A DNA stretch of 64,000 nt, from positions 1-64,000 of the forward strand of contig NZ_CDDD01000019.1 of assembly GCF_000820165.1 (NCBI RefSeq). The letters run 5' to 3'. This document shows positions 26,801 to 34,624 of the stretch, piece after piece. The DNA is from Aeromonas taiwanensis. GTDB lineage: Bacteria; Pseudomonadota; Gammaproteobacteria; Enterobacterales; Aeromonadaceae. A program made the translations under genes and the position numbers. The notes under the pieces were generated by a model. That model ran no database searches. It was not told where the DNA came from and was given only the letters and a program-made list of their open reading frames with translations. Position 1 is the stretch's first letter. Each line of letters starts with the position of its first letter.

Positions 26801-28327
26801 ATGACAAAAAAATGCACCGCAGCCGGGTGGTTCGCCCTGGCTCTGATGGCAGGAACGACTGCAGCCGACGGCAAACCGCTTGCCATGGTGGGGCCCTGGG
26901 AGATCCACAGTGTCGACCCCGCCAGCAACGGGGTCTTCTTTACTCGCATGCAGGTGGCGGAGACCCTGGTAGATGTCGATGGGAAAGGCAATCTGCAACC
27001 CGGGCTTGCCAGTGAGTGGTCGCGTAGCGATGACGGTCTGCAGTGGCGATTCACGTTGCGCCCCGGGGCCCGTTTTCACGATGGCAGTGAGGTGAGCGCC
27101 GAGCAGGCCGCTTTTGCCCTGCAACAGGCCTGGCGCAAGCCCGGCGTGATGACCAGCGCTCCCATTGCGTCCATCGAGGCTGGAGATGGCGTCTTGAAGG
27201 TCACCCTGAGCGAACCCTTCGCCTCCCTGCCGGCCGTGCTGGCCCACCCCAGCACCCAGATCCTGGCGAAGGCCGCCTACGATGCCAAGGGGGAGGTAAC
27301 CCAGGTGATAGGCTCTGGCCCCTACCGCATCACCCGCCTGCAACAACCCCAGCGGATAGAGACTGTGCGTTTCGACGGCTGGCAGGGGGCCAGGCCCGCA
27401 ATCGAGGAGGTCAGCTACCTGACGGTGGGACGTGCTGAGAGCCGCACCCTGATGGCCGAGAGCGGTCAGGCCGACATCGCCTGGGGGCTGGATCCGGTCA
27501 GCATCCGCCGCTTGCAGCAGGCGTCACGGGTCTCCATCGCCTCGGTCACCCTGCCACGGACCATCCAGCTCAAGCTCAATGGCGCCGATCCTCGTCTGAG
27601 CGATCCGGTGGTGCGCCGTGCCCTGAGTCTCGCCATCGATCGTCGTGGTATGGCAGCCGCCCTGCTGCGGGATCCCGAGATGGCGGCAACCCAGCTCTTT
27701 CCTCCCACTCTGGGGGAGTGGCACCAGCTCGGGTTGACGCCGCTTGCCTATGACGTCAAGGCGGCCCGGGCGGCCTTCGCGGCGGCAGGCTGGCAGCCGG
27801 GGAAGGACGGTGTGCTGCGCAAGGGGGAAGAGCGCTTCGCCCTGACCCTGCGTACCTTCCCTGACCGTCCGGAGCTGCCGCTCCTCGCCACGGCACTGCA
27901 GGCGCAGTGGAAGGCGGTGGGGGTGGATCTCAAGGTGGCGGTGGGCAACTCGAGCGAGATCCCGGCGGGCCATCAGGACGGCTCGCTCCAGCTTGGTCTC
28001 TACGCCCGCAATTATGCCCTAGTACCGGATCCCCTGGTCACGTTGCTGGGGGACTTGGCCCCTGCCGGTGCGGACTGGGGGGTGATGAACTGGCACTCCC
28101 CGGCCATGACGCAAACACTGACCCGCCTTGCCACGCAAGCCTTGTCGCCCACAGACGCCGCTGCGGCTCGCCGGGAGATAGCCACGACACTGCAACAGGA
28201 GTTGCCGCTCCTGCCCATCGCCTGGTACCGCCAGAGCGCGGCGGTCAGTCGGGGGCTGGAGGGGTTTGAACTCGATCCCCAGGAGCGCAGCTATGGCCTG
28301 GACAAGTTGACATGGAGCGCACGATGA
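26801..28327 (+). CDS. ABC importer, periplasmic substrate-binding protein (SBP_bac_5, NikA/OppA-like)
   Basis: 508 residues with a Sec signal peptide (MTKK..., hydrophobic core AGWFALALMAGTTA). The mature protein has the family pattern: ALxxxGLASEWSRSDDGLQWRFTLRPGARFHDGSEVSAEQ-like lobe I, then GSGPYRI, PVVRRALSLAIDRRGMA and a C-terminal PLLPIAWYRQS segment. This cluster binds peptides, nickel chelates or metallophores. The starts at 26801 and 26792 are both possible; 26801 gives a cleaner signal peptide. First of four genes joined by overlaps, behind a Zur box, so a zinc-related ligand is inferred. No His-rich loop is present. Confidence 0.85.
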   Translation: MTKKCTAAGWFALALMAGTTAADGKPLAMVGPWEIHSVDPASNGVFFTRMQVAETLVDVDGKGNLQPGLASEWSRSDDGLQWRFTLRPGARFHDGSEVSAEQAAFALQQAWRKPGVMTSAPIASIEAGDGVLKVTLSEPFASLPAVLAHPSTQILAKAAYDAKGEVTQVIGSGPYRITRLQQPQRIETVRFDGWQGARPAIEEVSYLTVGRAESRTLMAESGQADIAWGLDPVSIRRLQQASRVSIASVTLPRTIQLKLNGADPRLSDPVVRRALSLAIDRRGMAAALLRDPEMAATQLFPPTLGEWHQLGLTPLAYDVKAARAAFAAAGWQPGKDGVLRKGEERFALTLRTFPDRPELPLLATALQAQWKAVGVDLKVAVGNSSEIPAGHQDGSLQLGLYARNYALVPDPLVTLLGDLAPAGADWGVMNWHSPAMTQTLTRLATQALSPTDAAAARREIATTLQQELPLLPIAWYRQSAAVSRGLEGFELDPQERSYGLDKLTWSAR

Positions 28328-29286
28328 CAGCGACACCCTTGTCTCGCGTCATGGGGATACTGGGCCAGCGTCTGGTGCAGGCGCTGGTGGTTGCCCTGCT
28401 GGTGGCCGGACTCTGTTTTCTGATGGTGCAGTCCCTGCCCGGAGACATCGCCTTTCGCATCGCGGCGGGTCGTTATGGCTATGACTATGTCACCGCCGAG
28501 GCGGCCAACGCGGTGCGCAGCGAGCTGGGGCTGGCCGGCTCGGCCCTTGCCCGTTTTGGCGACTGGCTGTGGGCCTTGCTGCAAGGGGATCTCGGCAGCT
28601 CCCTGGTGACGGGCGCACCGGTCGCCACCGACGTGGGTCATCACCTGGGCGCCACCCTGACGCTCGCGAGCGCCTCCGTGGTGCTGGCGCTGGTGGTGGC
28701 GCTGCCGCTTGGCAGCCTGAGTGCGCTGCGCCCGGGGGGATGGTGTGATCGCCTGACCCTGGGCTGGAGCGTGCTGATGCGTGCGTTGCCCCCCTTCTTG
28801 CTCGGCCTGGTGCTCATGGTGATGCTCTCGGTGGAGCTGGGCTGGGTCAGTGCGGCAGGGCACGGGGAGGGGAGCAACCTGCTGCTGCCCGCCCTGACCC
28901 TGGGATTGGGGCTCTCCGGCGTGCTCTCCCGGGTGGTGCGTGAAAGCGTGCTCACCGTGGTGCAGTCCGGTTATTACCGATTTGCCCTCACCAAGGGGCT
29001 TTCGCTGGCCCGGGTTTTCTGGCGCCACGGTCTGCGCAACACCGGGGTCAGCATCATCGCCTACACCAGCGTGCAGCTGGTGCTGCTCATCGAGGGGGTC
29101 GTGGTGGTCGAGAGCCTGTTTGCCTGGCCCGGGATCGGCCATGCGCTGGTGCACGCCATCTTCTGGCGCGACATCCCCATGGTTCAGGGGACCGTGCTGG
29201 TGCTAGCGGTGCTCTTCGTGTTGCTCAATACCCTCACCGACCTGCTTTGTCTTGCCATTGACCCCCGTGGTCCCAAGGAGTCCTGA
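28324..29286 (+). CDS. ABC importer permease 1 (NikB/OppB-like)
   Basis: 320 residues. Its ATG overlaps the stop of the binding-protein gene (ATGA). There are about six transmembrane helices, beginning QALVVALLVAGLCFLMVQSLPGD; the N-terminal helix plus periplasmic loop is typical of the NikB/DppB type. The cytoplasmic coupling loop (EAA motif) is seen around YYRFALTKGLSLARVFWRHGLRN, followed by VVESLFAWPGIGHALVHAIFWRDIPM, the family's C-terminal signature. Confidence 0.88.
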   Translation: MTATPLSRVMGILGQRLVQALVVALLVAGLCFLMVQSLPGDIAFRIAAGRYGYDYVTAEAANAVRSELGLAGSALARFGDWLWALLQGDLGSSLVTGAPVATDVGHHLGATLTLASASVVLALVVALPLGSLSALRPGGWCDRLTLGWSVLMRALPPFLLGLVLMVMLSVELGWVSAAGHGEGSNLLLPALTLGLGLSGVLSRVVRESVLTVVQSGYYRFALTKGLSLARVFWRHGLRNTGVSIIAYTSVQLVLLIEGVVVVESLFAWPGIGHALVHAIFWRDIPMVQGTVLVLAVLFVLLNTLTDLLCLAIDPRGPKES

Positions 29287-29288
29287 TC

Positions 29289-30095
29289 ATGTCGTTGTCT
29301 GTCAAAACGGGGCTGGGCCTGCTCCTGCTGGTGGTGCTGTTTGCCCTGCTGGGCCCCGTGCTCTGGCCCGATCCGGCGGCTCAGGATCTGGCACAGTTTC
29401 TGGCTGAACCCTCCTGGCAGGAGCCCCTCGGGCGGGATCAGATGGGGCGCAGCCTGATGGCGCGCCTCGCGGCGGCGACCCGGCTCTCCCTGCTGCTGGG
29501 ACTGCTGTGCGTCATCACGGCGGCGCTGTTGGGGTCATTGCTGGGCTGGCTCTCGGCCTGGCGCGGCGGCTGGGTCGACGGTCTGCTGCGCAGCCTGGCC
29601 GACGGCGTGCTGGCCCTGCCAGGCCTGTTGCTGGTGCTGCTCTTCTCCGCCATGGCCCAGGGTGGCTTTGCCATCCTCTATCTCGGGTTGGCCATGGCCC
29701 AGTGGGTGGAGTATTACCGGGTGGTGCGTGCCCGCAGCCGGGGGCTGCTCGCCTCGCCCCAGGTGGAGGCGTCCCGTCTGCTGGGATTCGGCCATGCCCA
29801 TGTGGTGCGGCGCCATCTCTGGCCCGAGCTCGCCCCCCAGTTGCTCACCATGATGGCCTTCGGCCTAGCGGGTGCCATTCTGACCCTCTCTACCCTGGGC
29901 TTTGTCGGAGTGGGCATTCAGCCGCCCACGCCCGAGCTGGGGCTGATGATGACGGAGGCGCTGCCCCACTATCAGGAGGCTCCCCGTCTGCTGCTGGCCC
30001 CCATTCTTGTCATGGGGCTGATGTTGCTGGCTCTGGTGCTGCTTCATCAGACGCGCGGCCTTGACATGCCATCTTCACAAGGAGCCACCTCATGA
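29289..30095 (+). CDS. ABC importer permease 2 (NikC/OppC-like)
   Basis: 268 residues. It starts two bases after the previous stop. There is one N-terminal helix, then the sequence DQMGRSLMARLAAATRLSLLLG characteristic of the OppC/NikC class, five further helices and the EAA loop VEASRLLGFGHAHVVRRHLWPEL, ending with TLGFVGVGIQPPTPELGLMMTEALP. Its stop overlaps the ATPase start (ATGA). Forms the heterodimeric channel with permease 1. Confidence 0.88.
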   Translation: MSLSVKTGLGLLLLVVLFALLGPVLWPDPAAQDLAQFLAEPSWQEPLGRDQMGRSLMARLAAATRLSLLLGLLCVITAALLGSLLGWLSAWRGGWVDGLLRSLADGVLALPGLLLVLLFSAMAQGGFAILYLGLAMAQWVEYYRVVRARSRGLLASPQVEASRLLGFGHAHVVRRHLWPELAPQLLTMMAFGLAGAILTLSTLGFVGVGIQPPTPELGLMMTEALPHYQEAPRLLLAPILVMGLMLLALVLLHQTRGLDMPSSQGATS

Positions 30096-31522
30096 CGGCC
30101 ATTCATATCAAGGGGTTGCAGGTCGATGATGGCCAGAAAACCCTGTTGCAGGCGCTGGATTTCACCATTCATCCCGGCACCGCCTTGACCCTGATCGGGG
30201 AGAGCGGTTCGGGCAAATCCCTGTTGGCTCATGCCCTGATGGGGACGTTGCCAGCCCCCCTGACAGGCCGGGGCGAGATGGTGTCGGGTGGCCGCCATCA
30301 CAACCTGGCCGACACGCCTCGCCTGCGCACTCTCTGGGGGCGGGAGCTGGCGATGCTGCCCCAGGAGCCGGTGCTGGCGCTGGATCCCACCATGAGGTTG
30401 CTTGCCCAGGTGGAGGAAGGGTGGCTGCCAGGGGGCAAGGAGGCCCGATCGCGGGCCCGCGCCGCCCTCGAGCGGCTTGGACTGGCCGGGCGGGAGGGCG
30501 CCTTTGTACACCAGCTCTCGGGAGGCATGGCCCAGCGCGCGGCCTTTGCCGCCGCCACCCTGGGGGAGGCCCGTCTGCTGGTGGCCGACGAGCCCACCAA
30601 GGGGCTCGACAGCCGGGCCGCAGCCAGGCTGGGTGCCTTGTTGCTGGGCTACCTGGCCCGTGGACGCCATCTGCTGACCATCACCCATGATCTCTCCCTG
30701 GCCCGCGAATTGGGGGGCTGGGTGCTGGTGGTCAAGGGAGGAGAGATCGTGGAGCAGGGGCCTGCCGAGCGTGTGCTGCACACGCCATCCCATGCCTATA
30801 CCCGGGCCCTGCTGGCGGCGGAGCCTTCCGCCTGGCCCGAGGCGGTCGTCCCTCCTACCGGTGACTGGCTCATCCGCGGGAAGGGGCTTGCCATGGGATA
30901 TGGGGATCAACCCCTGTTCACGGGGCTCGACCTTGCCCTGGCGCAAGGGGAGCGAATGGCCATCATGGCGCCGAGCGGCGCGGGCAAGAGCACCCTCGGC
31001 AACGTGCTGCTGGGTCTGCAACGCCCCCTGCAAGGGGAGGTGCTGCGCCGGGAAGGGATAGCCCCCTGCCGCTGGCAGAAGCTCTATCAGGATCCGGTGC
31101 AGGCCTTTGCCAGCCGGGTGCGCCTCGCCACCCAGTTCGATGATGTGCTGCGTCTGCACAGGCTGCCTCGCCATCGGCTTGTCGACTATCTGGCCCGGTT
31201 GGGGCTGGATGAACGGCTGCTGACGCGCCTGCCAAACCAGGTCTCGGGAGGGGAGCTGCAGCGGCTGTCGCTTATCCGGGCCCTGCTGCTGCGCCCCGTG
31301 CTGCTGTTCGCCGATGAGCCCACGTCCCGGCTCGACCCCCTGAGCCAACAACAGACCATCGCCTGTCTGCTGGAGGAACTGGGAGAGATAGGCTGCGCCC
31401 TACTGCTAGTGACCCATGACGAGGGGCTGGCCGGCAAGGTTGCTCCTCGTTGTCTGAGACTGGGGGAGGCGGGTACCCCCATGTTCGAAGGCGCGTCGGC
31501 CGAGGTGAGAAGAGTGGGGTAA
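30092..31522 (+). CDS. ABC importer, fused double ATPase (NikD-NikE-like in one chain)
   Basis: 476 residues with two complete nucleotide-binding domains. Domain 1 (about 1-250): Walker A GESGSGKS near residue 37, signature LSGGMAQR, Walker B LLVADEP, switch THD. Domain 2 (about 263-476): Walker A APSGAGKST, signature VSGGELQR, Walker B LLFADEP, switch THD. Opp/Nik systems usually encode these as two proteins; a single fused subunit is found in some members. All catalytic residues look intact in both halves. Confidence 0.9.
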   Translation: MTAIHIKGLQVDDGQKTLLQALDFTIHPGTALTLIGESGSGKSLLAHALMGTLPAPLTGRGEMVSGGRHHNLADTPRLRTLWGRELAMLPQEPVLALDPTMRLLAQVEEGWLPGGKEARSRARAALERLGLAGREGAFVHQLSGGMAQRAAFAAATLGEARLLVADEPTKGLDSRAAARLGALLLGYLARGRHLLTITHDLSLARELGGWVLVVKGGEIVEQGPAERVLHTPSHAYTRALLAAEPSAWPEAVVPPTGDWLIRGKGLAMGYGDQPLFTGLDLALAQGERMAIMAPSGAGKSTLGNVLLGLQRPLQGEVLRREGIAPCRWQKLYQDPVQAFASRVRLATQFDDVLRLHRLPRHRLVDYLARLGLDERLLTRLPNQVSGGELQRLSLIRALLLRPVLLFADEPTSRLDPLSQQQTIACLLEELGEIGCALLLVTHDEGLAGKVAPRCLRLGEAGTPMFEGASAEVRRVG

Positions 31523-31565
31523 AGAGGGGACAGGATGAATCCTTCCCCCATGATGAGATGACAGT

Positions 31566-31586
31566 GACGGGGCCTTGGGCCCCGTC
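31566..31586. terminator. GC hairpin at the end of the ABC operon
   Basis: A perfect 9-bp stem GACGGGGCC / GGCCCCGTC with a TTG loop, 44 bases after the ATPase stop. No T-run follows, so it is a terminator candidate or mRNA-end stabiliser. Confidence 0.5.
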
Positions 31587-31634
31587 GCATTAGAAAAACT
31601 TGGGGAAGCAGATTATAAAGATTCGTTCGTTTTT

Positions 31635-31650
31635 TGTGACATGAATCACT
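31635..31650 (+). promoter_or_regulatory. CRP-like site upstream of emrD
   Basis: TGTGACATGAATCACT matches the CRP consensus TGTGA-N6-TCACA at nine of ten positions. It lies about 150 bases before the emrD start; the promoter itself is not clear. Confidence 0.55.
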
Positions 31651-31796
31651 AAGATTATCGCAAGCCAAAGAGCGTCCTGCTCCTGGCGGGTGCGGGTCCT
31701 CCGCCTTGTTTCATTTCTTCAACGACCCTTGTCTGACTCCTCCTGCAGATCCCTGCCCGGAGGGTGGCGGCTTATTGATTTTTTCGGACGACAGCT

Positions 31797-32996
31797 ATGT
31801 ATCGGCACAGTTTCTATCCCCTGTTTTTCCTGACCATCCTGATGGTCGCCGTGGGTCAGATGACCCAGACCCTCTATGTGCCCTCCATTCCCATGATGGC
31901 GGGGGACTTTCATGTGGCCTCCGGCCAGTTGCAGGCGGTGATGGCCTGCTACCTGATCCCCTATGGCCTCTCCCAGTTCGTCTACGGCCCCCTGTCCGAT
32001 CGCATCGGCCGTCGACCCGTGCTGCTCATCGGCATGATGGTGTTTCTGGCGGGAACCCTGACCATTCAGATCATCCCGCACTTCACCGCCCTGCTTGCCG
32101 GCAGCTTCATCCAGGGGCTGGGCACCGGCGCCGGGGGCGCCATGAGCCGGACCGTGATGCGGGATCGCTACAGCGGCGCCGAGCTCAACCGCGCCAACAG
32201 CCTGGTGAGCATGGGGGTCATCTTCTCGCCCCTGCTGGCCCCTGTGCTGGGGGGCTGGCTGACCGAGCTGTTCAACTGGCGCGCCGGCTACTGGTTCCTG
32301 TTCGGCTTCGGCGCCCTGACCACCCTGGCCCTGCTGGCCTGGTTTGGCGAGACCTTGCCTGAGGCGGCCCGGCAGCAGCCGCTGCGCGTCGGCGCGGCCT
32401 ATCGTCACGTGCTCGGCAACCCGCGCTTTCAGGGCAATCTGCTCTGCCTGATGGCCACCTTTGCGGGGCTCGCGGTCTTCGAGGCGGCGGCCGGGGTGTT
32501 GCTGGGGGATGTGCTGAGGCTGAGTGCCCGTACCGTGAGCGTGCTGTTCGTGCTGCCGTTGCCGGGTTATCTGTTCGGGGCCTGGCTTTCCGCCAGGCTG
32601 AGCTATCGCCTGAGCCAGGGCAAGCTGATGCGCCTTGGCATCGCCTTCCTGGCGCTGGGGGCGCTCATCATCCTGCTGCCCGGCCTGTTCGGGGTCGTGA
32701 GTGCCGCCTCCCTGGTGGGCGGGGCAGCGGTCTACTTCATCGGCAGCGGCATCCTTTATCCGACCGCCACCTCCTGCGCCATCGAGCCCTTCCCCGGCCA
32801 GGCGGGCACCGCCGGCGCCATTCTCGGTGGCATGCAGAACCTGGGGGCCGGGGTGGTCACCCTGCTGGCGGCCAGCTTCCCGATGACGGGGCAGGTGACC
32901 CTGGGCGCCATCATGGCCGTGATGGTGCTGATCGTGGCGCTGAGCTTTGTCTGGCAACGCCACCACGGCTCCCCCCGGGAGCAGATGGCGGTCTGA
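31797..32996 (+). CDS. emrD: MFS multidrug/H+ antiporter EmrD
   Basis: 399 residues with twelve transmembrane helices, of the Bcr/CflA (DHA1) group. It aligns along its length with E. coli EmrD: VAVGQMTQTLYVPSIPMMAGD in helix 1, YGLSQFVYGPLSDRIGRRPVLL (motif A), GLGTGAGGAMSRTVMRD (antiporter region), and EPFPGQAGTAGAILGGMQNLGAG near the C-terminus. It exports hydrophobic cations and detergents in E. coli. A long AT-rich leader with a CRP-like site lies upstream; a terminator follows. Confidence 0.92.
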   Translation: MYRHSFYPLFFLTILMVAVGQMTQTLYVPSIPMMAGDFHVASGQLQAVMACYLIPYGLSQFVYGPLSDRIGRRPVLLIGMMVFLAGTLTIQIIPHFTALLAGSFIQGLGTGAGGAMSRTVMRDRYSGAELNRANSLVSMGVIFSPLLAPVLGGWLTELFNWRAGYWFLFGFGALTTLALLAWFGETLPEAARQQPLRVGAAYRHVLGNPRFQGNLLCLMATFAGLAVFEAAAGVLLGDVLRLSARTVSVLFVLPLPGYLFGAWLSARLSYRLSQGKLMRLGIAFLALGALIILLPGLFGVVSAASLVGGAAVYFIGSGILYPTATSCAIEPFPGQAGTAGAILGGMQNLGAGVVTLLAASFPMTGQVTLGAIMAVMVLIVALSFVWQRHHGSPREQMAV

Positions 32997-33014
32997 TGGG
33001 CCGTACCCTGCGCA

Positions 33015-33039
33015 AACCCGCCCCTGTGGCGGGTTTTTT
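33015..33039 (+). terminator. Intrinsic terminator of emrD
   Basis: Stem AACCCGCC / GGCGGGTT with loop CCTGT, followed by T's. Confidence 0.93.
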
Positions 33040-33123
33040 ATTTCCCCCAGGTCGCGGTGGAACAGGAGAACGCTGATAAGCGCACAGGGTGAAGAGGGGC
33101 AGGGGAGGGGGAAGCAGGCAAAG

Positions 33124-33153
33124 AAAAAGCCCGTCGTGATGACGGGCTTTTTT
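33124..33153 (-). terminator. Intrinsic terminator downstream of 6S RNA
   Basis: Stem AAAGCCCGTC / GACGGGCTTT with A- and T-runs on the two sides, so it can work in both directions; it lies just beyond the 6S RNA 3' end. Confidence 0.88.
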
Positions 33154-33160
33154 GGGTAGG

Positions 33161-33341
33161 TACCCCGGAGATGCCGTTGCCGGTTTGGGCCCTTGAACCG
33201 TCGGTTCAAGGCGGAGATCTAATCTGGCCGCAGGCTTCTCGGTCGGGCCGAGCATGCTCAATAGCCAGAAGGCAGACCCCCTGTTTGGTATGAATATCGG
33301 CTCGGGGACTTGAACCGGCTGACAAACACTCCAGGGAATTT
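33161..33341 (-). ncRNA. ssrS: 6S RNA (SsrS), inhibitor of sigma-70 RNA polymerase
   Basis: Read on the minus strand, this 181-base segment carries the blocks of gammaproteobacterial 6S RNA in order: a 5' arm CCCTGGAGTG, the conserved CCCCGAGCCGATATTCATACC-like stretch (one strand of the central bubble), GAGCATGCTCGG, CCGAGAAGCCT, a CCTTGAAC / GTTCAAGG hairpin, and a 3' arm CATCTCCGGGG that pairs with the 5' arm. It lies directly downstream of zapA, as in E. coli. The usual downstream gene fau (ygfA) is absent. Ends are estimated from the closing stem and are accurate to a few bases. Confidence 0.92.
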
Positions 33342-33356
33342 CAAAACTCGGTGCGA

Positions 33357-33689
33357 TTAGGGCTGTTGCCCCTCCTCGCTGGATTCACCGTATTGACCGT
33401 GCTCGATCAAGGCTGCCTCTATGGTGCGTTGCAGCATCTTGATCCGCTTGTCCATGGTCTCAGAGTATTGGTGGTTTTTCTCTTTTTCAAGGCAGAGCTC
33501 GTGACAGAAATTGAGCGCTGCCATGACTGCCAGCTGTTCGTTGCTGGAGACCTTGGAACGTTGACGAAGCTCGATGAGCTTGTCGGTCAGCTGGTCGGCG
33601 GCCTGGCGCAGGGCATCCTGTTGTCCCAGGGGACAGGACACCTTGTAGGGACGTCCCAAAATGACGATTTCTACGGCCTCTATGCTCAT
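33357..33689 (-). CDS. zapA: Cell division protein ZapA
   Basis: A 110-residue FtsZ-ring-associated protein (109 in E. coli). The N-terminal domain reads VEIVILGRPYKVSCPLGQQDALRQAADQLTDKL in pattern, and a long C-terminal coiled coil (about residues 60-100) mediates tetramer formation. The ATG at 33689 fits the family start; the longer frame upstream would cross the promoter shared with divergent ygfB. 6S RNA follows 16 bases after the stop. Confidence 0.95.
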   Translation of the reverse strand: MSIEAVEIVILGRPYKVSCPLGQQDALRQAADQLTDKLIELRQRSKVSSNEQLAVMAALNFCHELCLEKEKNHQYSETMDKRIKMLQRTIEAALIEHGQYGESSEEGQQP

Positions 33690-33862
33690 GCCTTCCTCAA
33701 TACGGCGGGGCTGATTTCCGCCTTTATCCACGTGGACAACTGGGCGGGACTATATAGCGCAGATGCAGAACTTTCAAGGCCTTGCTGGCTCTGGAGAGGG
33801 GAGAATGCTAGGATCCGGGCCATAAATTCTGCATATTTGCCTGAACTTTGAGCGGATCCCCG

Positions 33863-34432
33863 ATGAGCAAAACGAACCCCCTGAAATACGTGGCCGTGGC
33901 CGACCTGATGGAGCAGCACGAGCTGATGGCGACGGCTGTCGAGGCCCATGGCGTGATCTGCGGCCTGGTGTGCGGTGGCGTGGCACTGGACGACAAGAGC
34001 TGGTTGCCCCATTTCAACGATCTGGTCAACGACGGCTTCGGCTTGCCGGCCCCGGTGCGCCAGGTGATGACCGAACTCTATCAGGAGGTCATCGAGAGCC
34101 TGATGGCGCAAAAAGGGGTCGAGTTGCTGCTGCCGAATGACGAAACGCCCCTCGACGAGCGCATCGATGCCCTGGTGGACTGGTCCCAGGCCTTCCTCGC
34201 CGGTTTTGGCGTGGTGCAACAGGAGCTCTCCAAGGCATCCGAAGAGCTGCAGGAGATGATCCAGGACATCGCCAGCATCACCCAGGTCTCTGCGGAGTTC
34301 GATCAGGAGGACGACGAGAACGAAGCCTCCTTCCTGGTGCTCTACGAACATGTACGCCTCGGGGTCATGATGGCGTTCGAGGAGTTCGGCAAACGCCCGG
34401 ACGCGCCGAGCACCCCGCCGACCCTGCATTGA
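33863..34432 (+). CDS. ygfB: YgfB/UPF0149 family protein
   Basis: 189 residues (E. coli YgfB 192). An all-helical protein with EAHGVICGLVCGGV near residue 31, DWSQAFLAGFGV (about 107) and YEHVRLGVMMAFEEF at the end, all typical of the UPF0149 family. In E. coli it heads the ygfB-pepP-ubiH-ubiI operon. Here a strong terminator follows at once, pepP is missing and ubiH comes next, so ygfB is now probably monocistronic. In Pseudomonas a homologue modulates ampDh3 expression; the role here is not known. Confidence 0.92.
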   Translation: MSKTNPLKYVAVADLMEQHELMATAVEAHGVICGLVCGGVALDDKSWLPHFNDLVNDGFGLPAPVRQVMTELYQEVIESLMAQKGVELLLPNDETPLDERIDALVDWSQAFLAGFGVVQQELSKASEELQEMIQDIASITQVSAEFDQEDDENEASFLVLYEHVRLGVMMAFEEFGKRPDAPSTPPTLH

Positions 34433-34456
34433 GCATCCGGTCTTCCCGGTACATGA

Positions 34457-34487
34457 GAAAAAGAGCGCCCCCATGGCGCTCTTTTTT
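34457..34487 (+). terminator. Intrinsic terminator between ygfB and ubiH
   Basis: Stem AAAAAGAGCGCC / GGCGCTCTTTTT with loop CCCAT, in the position where pepP would begin. Confidence 0.92.
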
Positions 34488-34624
34488 GTAGCTGGTGGGG
34501 TGAAACCGGTGGGGACGGCACGCCGGTGCGCGGCGCCAGATCGCTTTTTTGCCCGTGGCTTCGCATCCCGCCTGCCGGCTTTGTGATACGATTGGCCCAC
34601 GTTTTTTGCCTATGCCCTCTTCTC

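Noticed and set aside
31566-32996. emrD as metallophore exporter of the Zur-linked ABC operon (CntE-like arrangement)
   Set aside because: The MFS gene aligns with emrD along its length, lies beyond a hairpin and a 270-base gap, and has its own CRP-like site, so linkage to the ABC operon is not supported.
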